Shown: in pieces, positions 40,341 through 48,923 of the stretch | Layout: every line of letters starts with the position of its first letter | Numbering within the stretch: the first letter of the stretch is position 1 | Source: a virus | Length of the DNA: 51,487 bases | IMG/VR virus record: IMGVR_UViG_3300042914_000565 | Location: 1-51,487 of that record | Direction: 5' to 3' (one strand) | Made by a program: the position numbers and the translations under genes | Notes under the pieces: model-generated | What the model was told of the DNA's origin: nothing | Databases searched by the model: none | Seen by the model: only the letters and a program-made list of their open reading frames with translations

Positions 40341-42638
40341 ATGGCTTATAAATTTGATCCTGTAATTAATACATATGTAGATCCTAAATCCGTAGAGATC
40401 TCTAAAACTTTAAATGAAAGATTTGCACAAAACTTTGCAGTAAATGATGCATTAAATACAGCAATACGTGATATGCAATTTGCTCCTTTTGAAAATGATT
40501 CTGCATTAGCTAAACAAGCAAGAGAAGAAGCTGATGCTAAACTTAAACAAATTGCAGAAAGAGGAGATTACGAAAACATGACATTTCCATTACATACTCT
40601 TGCAAAAGAAACTGGAAATAGACTTAAACCTTTAGCAGACAATTATTCTCGATATGCTAATACTTTAACTGATCTTAATAAAAGAATGCAAGAAGGTAAA
40701 GTAAATGCTGAGCAATATGATCTTTATAAAAGTTATATGACTAGAGGTTATAAAGGTCTTGAAATGGATGAGATGGGTAGAGTTAAACAAGGTACTGAGT
40801 TTTCAGCTCCTATGTTGTATAATGACCCTAAAGTAATGGATAGAATTACTGAAAGATTAAAAATTATTCATAGTAAAAAAACTGGTAGTGAAACATCTGG
40901 ATATCAAAGAGATGCTGAAGGAAACTTGTTAGCTATTACTCAAGGTGGAACTTTAGAAAAAGTTGATCCAGCAGATGTGCAAACAGCAGTAGATGCAGTA
41001 ATGCAAGAGTCTGATGTTAAGATGTACTTTGATCAAATGGGTACAATGAAAGCTACTAAGTACAGTGATGCTATGGGAGGACCTCAAGCTTTGATTGCAA
41101 CTCAAACTACTAATTTACAAAATCAAATAAGTAAATTAAATGATCTTATGAATTCTGGACAATACTCTGGAAGTCAAAAAAGACAAATGGCAGAAAGTGT
41201 TAAAGGTTTACAGAATGAACTTACTAATATTCAAGGACTTAAAACTCCTGAAGAACAATTAGCTTACGCTAAAAAATCATTTGTAGAAGAATATCAACGT
41301 CCTATCTATGAGTATGCTAATCTTAAAGCTGGAGTATACGAACAAACTTCTAAGTACTCAGTAAAAAATATTACTGCAGAAGAAAGAGAAAAGAAACAAA
41401 TTGAGTGGGATATTAACCATCCTGGAATAGATGAAGTTGGAGAAATTAATGCTACACAATGGGGAGGAAAAGATGTTAATGAAAAATTGACAAATATTGC
41501 AGAAACTCAAAAACAAATTTATGATCTTGAACAAACATTGTCTACAGGAAAAGAAAAGGGACAGCCATTAAGTGCAGAGGTATTAAGAGATAGAAAACAA
41601 GAATTAGAAACTCTTAAACAAGATAGAAGTAATTTAGAAACTCAAATTAAAGAAGCAGCTAGAAAATCTATTAGTTATTCTGAATTACAAAAACAAGATC
41701 CTACTTTAATAGCTGCTTTATCAGAATATCTTGAAACTAAAGATGTTGGTACTATTTACTTAAAAATGCAACAAATATTTGATAACACTGGAGATCAAGA
41801 TTACTTAAATTTTGAAGACTATTTTACTTATTATTCAGATGTAAGTGCAGGAGTATATAGTTTAAGGGAGCATCTTAATAAATTTTATTCAAAAGAAATA
41901 GAACAAAATGCGTTTGCTAATGCAATGGCAGATGTTCCTACTTTTGGAAGTGATTACAAACAACAAACTGTAGATGTTAATTACACATTTAGAAATAAGT
42001 TTCAAGATAAAATAGATAAAGGGTTAACTGAAGTTAAAATAACTCCAGTATGGACTGTTAATCAAGTTCCAGGACTTAACCCTACAGATACTAGATCTTT
42101 TACTACTGCATTTGATAAAATTTTCCTTAACCAACCTTTACGAGCTGATAAAGTTTATAAAGATTCTAATGGTGAAGAAATTACAAATATTGAAGGTGCT
42201 AGTATTACATCTTATGGAATGCCTAAACTTGGTACTAATTTAATGAAATTTAATATAGTTCAAGGAGATGATAAAACTCCTAAAGTTGTTTATATGGATA
42301 TGAATCAAATTACATCTCCAGAACTTAAAAAGATTTATAATAGTAATTCATTTAGATTAGCTTCTAGAATGGCAGATATGGGTAATATTAGTTCTTATAA
42401 TATTAAATTAAATACTATTAATCCTGAAACTGGAGATTACGCAGAACCACTTAATTTAAAGTTTAATGATACTAGAGGTAATGGTAAACCAATAGTAACT
42501 ATAGCTGATAAGAATGGAAATCCTTTGCCTGCTACATGGTTTTCAAATAATGGATTACCTAATATGACTAAAGGTTTAGATCCTAATTCAGAATTATTTA
42601 AGAAGTTTGTAGAATTGCCAGTATTTCAAGTAAATTAA
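40341..42638 (+). CDS. Helical cargo/internal virion protein candidate, 765 aa
   Basis: A 765-residue helical, charged protein with extended coiled coils (about 55-130, 250-305, 385-440) and no membrane segment. The start MAYKFDPVINTYVDPKSVEI leads to FAQNFAVNDALNTAIRDMQFAPFENDSALAKQARE. The C-terminal third is more beta-like (PVWTVNQVPGLNPTDTRSF). It is separated by three bases from the 1411-residue gene. Its place between two giant genes and its low-cysteine, helical composition fit the cargo proteins that leave the virion at ejection. No enzyme motif is visible. Confidence 0.65.
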   Translation: MAYKFDPVINTYVDPKSVEISKTLNERFAQNFAVNDALNTAIRDMQFAPFENDSALAKQAREEADAKLKQIAERGDYENMTFPLHTLAKETGNRLKPLADNYSRYANTLTDLNKRMQEGKVNAEQYDLYKSYMTRGYKGLEMDEMGRVKQGTEFSAPMLYNDPKVMDRITERLKIIHSKKTGSETSGYQRDAEGNLLAITQGGTLEKVDPADVQTAVDAVMQESDVKMYFDQMGTMKATKYSDAMGGPQALIATQTTNLQNQISKLNDLMNSGQYSGSQKRQMAESVKGLQNELTNIQGLKTPEEQLAYAKKSFVEEYQRPIYEYANLKAGVYEQTSKYSVKNITAEEREKKQIEWDINHPGIDEVGEINATQWGGKDVNEKLTNIAETQKQIYDLEQTLSTGKEKGQPLSAEVLRDRKQELETLKQDRSNLETQIKEAARKSISYSELQKQDPTLIAALSEYLETKDVGTIYLKMQQIFDNTGDQDYLNFEDYFTYYSDVSAGVYSLREHLNKFYSKEIEQNAFANAMADVPTFGSDYKQQTVDVNYTFRNKFQDKIDKGLTEVKITPVWTVNQVPGLNPTDTRSFTTAFDKIFLNQPLRADKVYKDSNGEEITNIEGASITSYGMPKLGTNLMKFNIVQGDDKTPKVVYMDMNQITSPELKKIYNSNSFRLASRMADMGNISSYNIKLNTINPETGDYAEPLNLKFNDTRGNGKPIVTIADKNGNPLPATWFSNNGLPNMTKGLDPNSELFKKFVELPVFQVN

Positions 42639-42639
42639 T

Positions 42640-42647
42640 TAAATTTG
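42640..42647 (+). promoter_or_regulatory. Promoter-like box before the 2088-aa gene
   Basis: TAAATTTG matches TAnnTTTG exactly and ends four bases before the ATG at 42652, the same spacing as at 218 and 11786. No matching -33 box lies 17-20 nt upstream, so its activity is uncertain. Confidence 0.4.
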
Positions 42648-42651
42648 TAAC

Positions 42652-45600
42652 ATGGCAGATCAATTAGATCCTATAACAGGGTTACCAACTAATGTAATTC
42701 AACAAGCTGTTAAATTTCCAGAAGCAAAAGGAGGAGTTGATGAAATAACTGGATTACCAGTTAATGTAATTCAAAAAGCATTAAAAGCTCCTCAACCTAA
42801 GTCTGACGTAGGTATAGGATTTGCTGGATCTATATCTAGAAACTTAAGCAATGTTTACACTGATCCTTTAAGTAATTATAAAGATTATGATGTAAACACT
42901 AATGTTTTTGCTAAAGACTGGAATGAACAAAGAGCTATTAACCAACCTTGGTATGAACAATTTGGATTTGGTATAGCTAAAGCTGTTACTACTGTAGGTA
43001 CTTCTATTGTAGATGGAACTGTTGGTGTTGCTAATGGTATAGGATCTATGTTATTTGATAAAGATCATTCTTTTGCAGATAACACTGTAGGTAACTCTAT
43101 GGATGCTGTTAACGAACAAATGCGTGAATGGCTTCCTAACTACTACACTAAAGAAGAACAAGAATCCATATTAAGTTCTATGGCAAATCCTGGAAACTTT
43201 ATTGGAGATAAAGTAGCTGGAGGTGCCGCTTACACTGTAGGTATGTTAGCTACTATGTATCTTACAGGAGGTATGGGAGTAGCAGGTGGAGCATTAGCTG
43301 GAACTAGAGCAGCAGCATCTGCTATTAGAACTGGAGCAAATGTATCTAAGTTAGCTGCTAACTATAGAGTAGTTAAAGCATTACAAGCAGGTGCCGATAT
43401 ATCTAAAATTGTAGGAAGTGCTGCTAATGTTCAAAGACTTGCTAATGGAGCTAAAGCTTTAGACGTAGCAGTTACTATGGGATTAGCTGAAGCTTCTGTA
43501 GAAGCCAGAGAAACTAAAAAACAGTTTATTGAAGAAAGAACTGCAGAATGGGAAGCAAATAATCCTGGTCAAGAAATGCCTGAAGACATGCGAGCAGGTA
43601 TTGAAGAATCTGCTTTAGCTGCAATGAATACTAACTTCTTAGCTAACATGGCAGTATTAACTGCAACCAATGCTTTTACATTTGGTAACATGGCATTTAA
43701 AGCAGCTAGAGGTACTCAAATTGTAGATGATGCTGCAGAAGCTGCATATAGAGTTACTAGAAATGCTGGGGATGACGCAGTAAGATATGCTGAAAGTTTA
43801 TCTAATAATAAATTAGTTCGTGGAATTCAAAAAGGAAACAGACTATTTGGTAAAGGATTATCTATAGCAGGATTTGAAGCTGGACAAGAAGGTTTTCAGT
43901 TTGCTAGTAATATTGCTATGCAAGATTATTATGGAAAAAAATTCAATAATAATATTGAAGGTGGATTTGGAGATATGATGTCTTCATTATTAAAAGGAGC
44001 AACAGAAACTCTTACATCTAAAGATGGATTAGAGAGTATGCTTATTGGTGCTATTATCGGTGGAGGTACAGCTGCTATTCAAAATAGAGGAGTATCTGGT
44101 AAAATGGCTAAGAATACTGCAGAAGGTTTAAAGATAATGAACAGTGGAGTTTTCCAAAATATAATGGAAAACTTTGAACAGACAGAAAGAAATATTGCAT
44201 TAGCTGCTACTATATCAAATAAAGAAAATAGTCCAGTAGAAAGAGAAAATGCTCGTAGACAATTGATTCATAGTTACATGCGTAAGTATGATAAGATGGG
44301 AGCTTTGGATTATGCTAATGAAGAATTAGATGACCTTGCAGCATTAGATGAAGTAGACTTTAAAAAGAGAATGGGTTATGATGAAAGTGTTCCTCTAGCT
44401 CAACAAACTGATGGAAAGAATCAACAGGAAGTTATTCAAGATATTAAAGATTCTGCTAAAAAGACTTTCCAATTAGAAAAAGATATTAATACAATTGCTC
44501 CGTTAAGAGCGCCTCAAGGACTCTTTGCAGCAATGCAATCTGATGAGGATAAGCAAAACTTTATACTACAACAAAAAGTAGATAGAGAATATAGACAACT
44601 ATTATTCCAATCTGCATTAAAAAGTGAAGTAGCTACTGAGCATGCTAATACAGCATATAATACTTTAACAGCAATTAACCCAGAATTTGCTAAATTAGAT
44701 AAAAATAAATTATTCTATTCTATAGGATTAGGAGAAGTAACTTTAGACGCTCAAGGAGAAGTTCAAATTAATGCTCAACCTACTGCTACAATTGAATTAG
44801 ATGCAGCTGGTAAAAGAGATCAAAAGTTTCAAGAGCAACTTGATATGTCTAGAGAAGCATTTAGAAATCTATCTGCTCCTTCACAAGCTAAATTTATCTC
44901 AGCAATGACTGTTTTAGAAACTGCTTTAGCCAATAAAACTGCAGCTGATGTTGCATTTAATGAGCTTAGAAAAAATCCAGATAAACGACAGTTTTATGTA
45001 GAAGCTCAAAGACTTCTTAGACAACAAAACAAACAAGAAATTGCTAACGATTCTGCAAGACAAGCTATTGATTCAGCTCTTACTCCAGAAGAATTAGAGT
45101 CTGGAGTTCCTGCTAATGCATCTCCTGAGTTAATCATTGAAGCTAAAAGAAAATATAAAGAACTTCAAAAGCAAGTTAGGAAAGCTCAAAAAGAGTTTAC
45201 TCCAATGACATATAATGAGTTATCTCAATTAGATGCAGATGCAATAGAACCTACAGATCCTATAAGAGCTCAAGCATTACGTAATGAAATGCAAGAAAGA
45301 GAACTTAGAAGAAAGTTAGATGAGCATAATGAAGCTAGAGTAGCAATTGCTCCTTATATGGCTGCACAAGACAATGCAGATACTCTTGATGTTAATTTTA
45401 AAGAAGAAGCTCAAGAAGCATTTATACAAGAGTTAGCTACAATTACTAGTGATATTGCTGTAATAGATTCTAATGGAAGACAGTTTGTAATTCAAGGAAG
45501 AGTTTATGAAGTTAGACAAAATCCATTAGACTCTTTAGAGTTTGATGAAACTTTTAATCTTACTGGAGTAACATTAACTGATGTTAAAACTGGTAGAGAA

Positions 45601-48600
45601 AAAAGATTTAATATTAGTATTGACTTTTCTAATCAAGAAGAAGCTGTACAAGGTAATGCAAAATCTGCAGAAGAACTTATCCCAGAAGCAATTGCTCATA
45701 GTATTCTTATGAATGCTGCAGCAATTGATGAGGTAAATGATACAGTAGATTCTGCATTAAGTGCTTCAGAAGATACTAGAGTTACTATATTAAGTGAAGC
45801 ATTAGATGCTATAGAAAAAGAGAAAGCAAAGAAAACTAATAATGATCTTGAGGATTCTGAGAAATCTATAGGTACGTTAAAAACAGAAAGACGTAAACTA
45901 AAGATGATCAATAATAAGCTTTTGTCTATGCTAGATGCATTAGATAAAGCAAAAAATTCAGAAAGATTATCTCAAAATGAGTTTGAAGCTATTGATAAGA
46001 TTAGAGATATTTTAGATACACTTACAGCTCTTAATGAAGTAATAGATGCTAAGAGTGAAGTAATTAAATCTAAACAATTAGGAGGAGATGTTACAGAACC
46101 TGATTTCTCTACTAATGAAGAACAAGATAATGTTCTTATCGAAGAAGAAAAAGAAGCAATTGCTACTTTAACTAATCAGTTAAATACATTTGCTGAAGCT
46201 CAACAAGCTAATCAAGATATTTTAGAAGCTGCTGCTAACAATCCAGGTTATCTTGGGTTTACTGAAACTGACTTGGCAAACATGCGAATGGAGGCAGGTA
46301 GATTAAAAACTCAAGTTAATGAGTTACGTGCTAAAATTGAAAGTCACAGAGAAAATATTAATATAATAAAACAACTACAAGATGAAGTTAGAATTGCAGA
46401 ACTACAACAAGCTGGTGAAGCTGCCCTCGGAAGTGGCGTACCAACTCAAGGGGAAGTCACTCAAGGAGAGAATACCTCTATTGATACAGGAACTCCGCAA
46501 CAGGGGCTTGATCAAAGTGAGGAGATAAGACAAGAAGAAGAGCGTAGAAAGAAAGAAGCAGAAGCAGAAGAGTTAGCTAAAATTAAAACTGCTACTGATG
46601 CTACTGAACTTAAACCAGAACCTTCTCCAGTTACACCTACTACTGCTACACCAGTAACTGCTGCTCCTACTACTACAGTAGTTGCTAGCAATACTTTAAA
46701 TTTACCATTAGCTCAACTTGAAGTACAAAAACCAGATGTAACTTCTTCTCAAATACTTGTAGGAGAAGATGGTGAAATACTATCAGGTAACAATGTAACT
46801 CAGATTGATGCTAACAATAATGTTATTGTAATATTCTCTGAAAACATTAGTGATCCTAATAACACAGTTAAGATTGGAGATACAGTTGAATTTGTAGTAG
46901 ATGAGAATACTAAATGGTGGCAAGAGAATAAAGATAAATATCCTGCAGATGAGCACTGGATGCATGTTCCAATATTTGTAAAACATAATGGAGTTAACGT
47001 TGCATTACTTGCATCAGCTAAGGATAAAAATCAGACAGATAGAAAACTTATTTTTGCTAATAAGAATAATGCTCCTACTGCTACTATTAAAGGTAAACTT
47101 ATCAGTGATAGTAATATATCTAATGCTAGAACAGAGACTGGAGAAAAAGTATTCTATGATCCTACTACTCTAATAAGTCAAGGAGGAATTGGAATTGTTA
47201 CTACTAAAGGAGTTACACCATTCTTTGGTGAATTTACAGAAGAGCAATTAGTTGCTATCTCTCAAATACAAGCTGATAATCTACTTAAAGGTCAGGTTAT
47301 TATTATTGGAAAAGATCCTATGGGTAATCCTAAAGCATTTGTTGCATCTACTAAATCAATGGATGAGTATGGATTAACTGCAGTATTAAATTCTATTAAA
47401 GAAGGAGCATTTGAAAATGTATCTCAAATCATAGGTACTAATACAATCTTAGATGAATTTATATCTGCAGATCAAGAATCTTATGATGATATTAAAAACA
47501 ATAAGATTAAAGATATCCTTTACTTAGAAGTATTAGGATCTGGAGAATTGTTATTTACATTCTATTCTGAATCTGCTAAAAGTCTTATTAGAATATCAGC
47601 TTCTAATATTCAGAATGCATTAAACTCTGAGAATGATTCTAATGTTGAATTTAGTTTTGTAGAATTTAAACCATCTGAAAAAGAAGGAGTAGAAGGATAC
47701 GACATTGTTATATCTGAAAGAAAAGATCATAAGTCATTTAAAAAAGTAATTTTAGATGAGTTTAAACAATCTGCTCTTAAAAAGAAATATCAAGTAAGTA
47801 AAGATCTTTTAACTGAGAATGCTCCATATACAAGTAAACTTACTGGTATTGAGTATAATAGCTATACAGAATACTTAGCATCTTCTCAAGAGTTCTCTGA
47901 ACCAAGAGCAGAAGGATTAGGACATAACTCTATCTTATCTACAGATATTGCATTAAGTGCAAGTCAATCAGCATTTAATAATATTGGATTAGAGTTTGGT
48001 AATTTAAAGATTCAGAATGAAGAAGTTCCTACTCAAACTCAAGTAGAAAGAAACGCTATTAAAATAGAAACACCTACAGCAGAAACTCCAACTACAGATG
48101 TCGATGTAGCATCAACTCCTACAGATGATTTGTTTGCAGAGTTTGGTATGGAAGAAGAACAACAACCTGCTATTCCATCTAATAGTCAAACTATTGAACA
48201 CAATGGAAATACATATATTGTAACTATTGAAAATGGAAATGGAATCATTAAAAATGCTAAAGGAAATATAATTAGTGGTCAAAGTCCTATAGGAACTGCA
48301 GTACTTAATAAAGTCAATTGGGATTTATTAGAAGAACAACCAGCACCAGCAACTCCTGTTTCTGATAAAAAAGCTGAAATACAAAAAAAGCAAGAAGAAT
48401 CAAATAATGCTAATGAGTTATCACAAAATAATATTATTAACGAAATAATAAATGAAATAGGTTCTTTAAGTGGCGAGCAAAGTGATGTTAGAACTGAAGC
48501 ATCAAGAAAAATTTTAAATGCTTATAGAAAAATATATGGTGTTCCTCCTTATACAGGAAGTATGAGTGATGCTAAAGCTTATGCTGACGCATTTAATGAA

Positions 48601-48918
48601 GCTAGTTCTTATTATGCTTCTGAAGTAAGAAAAAGATTAATTAGATTAGAAGCAGCTTCTGAATTTGTAATAGACTTAGCAAAAAAAGTTAAAGGGGCTA
48701 CTTTAGAACAAAAAGCAACTCCAGCTCAACAACCTGAAGCTAAACCTAGTTTTGAGCAAAGTGTACTATCAGGTGCTAGACAGTCTACTATACCTCCTGA
48801 ACAACAAAGAAAATTAGAAGCAGAGATGGCCGCAGAACAAGGAAATAACACTAACTTTACGGATCTAATGAAAGAGTTGGAAAATAGAGGGAAAGATGTA
48901 AATAATCAATGTAAATAA
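42652..48918 (+). CDS. Giant internal virion (ejection) protein, 2088 aa
   Basis: A 2088-residue protein. The start holds a tandem repeat: DPITGLPTNVIQQAVK (about 5-20) and DEITGLPVNVIQKALK (about 30-45). Residues about 175-215 have hydrophobic Gly/Ala-rich helices (GGAAYTVGMLATMYLTGGMG), with others near 325-345, 400-425 and 455-475 (GLESMLIGAIIGGGTAAI), which suggest membrane insertion. The motif GFEAGQEGFQFAS (about 403-415) recalls large phage internal proteins. Long coiled coils follow (500-860, 1040-1300), then Pro/Thr/Glu-rich linkers and beta-rich regions (1350-1700). This architecture fits a protein ejected with the DNA to build a channel or accompany the virion polymerase. Enzyme motifs are not evident. 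Confidence 0.65.
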   Translation: MADQLDPITGLPTNVIQQAVKFPEAKGGVDEITGLPVNVIQKALKAPQPKSDVGIGFAGSISRNLSNVYTDPLSNYKDYDVNTNVFAKDWNEQRAINQPWYEQFGFGIAKAVTTVGTSIVDGTVGVANGIGSMLFDKDHSFADNTVGNSMDAVNEQMREWLPNYYTKEEQESILSSMANPGNFIGDKVAGGAAYTVGMLATMYLTGGMGVAGGALAGTRAAASAIRTGANVSKLAANYRVVKALQAGADISKIVGSAANVQRLANGAKALDVAVTMGLAEASVEARETKKQFIEERTAEWEANNPGQEMPEDMRAGIEESALAAMNTNFLANMAVLTATNAFTFGNMAFKAARGTQIVDDAAEAAYRVTRNAGDDAVRYAESLSNNKLVRGIQKGNRLFGKGLSIAGFEAGQEGFQFASNIAMQDYYGKKFNNNIEGGFGDMMSSLLKGATETLTSKDGLESMLIGAIIGGGTAAIQNRGVSGKMAKNTAEGLKIMNSGVFQNIMENFEQTERNIALAATISNKENSPVERENARRQLIHSYMRKYDKMGALDYANEELDDLAALDEVDFKKRMGYDESVPLAQQTDGKNQQEVIQDIKDSAKKTFQLEKDINTIAPLRAPQGLFAAMQSDEDKQNFILQQKVDREYRQLLFQSALKSEVATEHANTAYNTLTAINPEFAKLDKNKLFYSIGLGEVTLDAQGEVQINAQPTATIELDAAGKRDQKFQEQLDMSREAFRNLSAPSQAKFISAMTVLETALANKTAADVAFNELRKNPDKRQFYVEAQRLLRQQNKQEIANDSARQAIDSALTPEELESGVPANASPELIIEAKRKYKELQKQVRKAQKEFTPMTYNELSQLDADAIEPTDPIRAQALRNEMQERELRRKLDEHNEARVAIAPYMAAQDNADTLDVNFKEEAQEAFIQELATITSDIAVIDSNGRQFVIQGRVYEVRQNPLDSLEFDETFNLTGVTLTDVKTGREKRFNISIDFSNQEEAVQGNAKSAEELIPEAIAHSILMNAAAIDEVNDTVDSALSASEDTRVTILSEALDAIEKEKAKKTNNDLEDSEKSIGTLKTERRKLKMINNKLLSMLDALDKAKNSERLSQNEFEAIDKIRDILDTLTALNEVIDAKSEVIKSKQLGGDVTEPDFSTNEEQDNVLIEEEKEAIATLTNQLNTFAEAQQANQDILEAAANNPGYLGFTETDLANMRMEAGRLKTQVNELRAKIESHRENINIIKQLQDEVRIAELQQAGEAALGSGVPTQGEVTQGENTSIDTGTPQQGLDQSEEIRQEEERRKKEAEAEELAKIKTATDATELKPEPSPVTPTTATPVTAAPTTTVVASNTLNLPLAQLEVQKPDVTSSQILVGEDGEILSGNNVTQIDANNNVIVIFSENISDPNNTVKIGDTVEFVVDENTKWWQENKDKYPADEHWMHVPIFVKHNGVNVALLASAKDKNQTDRKLIFANKNNAPTATIKGKLISDSNISNARTETGEKVFYDPTTLISQGGIGIVTTKGVTPFFGEFTEEQLVAISQIQADNLLKGQVIIIGKDPMGNPKAFVASTKSMDEYGLTAVLNSIKEGAFENVSQIIGTNTILDEFISADQESYDDIKNNKIKDILYLEVLGSGELLFTFYSESAKSLIRISASNIQNALNSENDSNVEFSFVEFKPSEKEGVEGYDIVISERKDHKSFKKVILDEFKQSALKKKYQVSKDLLTENAPYTSKLTGIEYNSYTEYLASSQEFSEPRAEGLGHNSILSTDIALSASQSAFNNIGLEFGNLKIQNEEVPTQTQVERNAIKIETPTAETPTTDVDVASTPTDDLFAEFGMEEEQQPAIPSNSQTIEHNGNTYIVTIENGNGIIKNAKGNIISGQSPIGTAVLNKVNWDLLEEQPAPATPVSDKKAEIQKKQEESNNANELSQNNIINEIINEIGSLSGEQSDVRTEASRKILNAYRKIYGVPPYTGSMSDAKAYADAFNEASSYYASEVRKRLIRLEAASEFVIDLAKKVKGATLEQKATPAQQPEAKPSFEQSVLSGARQSTIPPEQQRKLEAEMAAEQGNNTNFTDLMKELENRGKDVNNQCK

Positions 48919-48923
48919 TAAAT

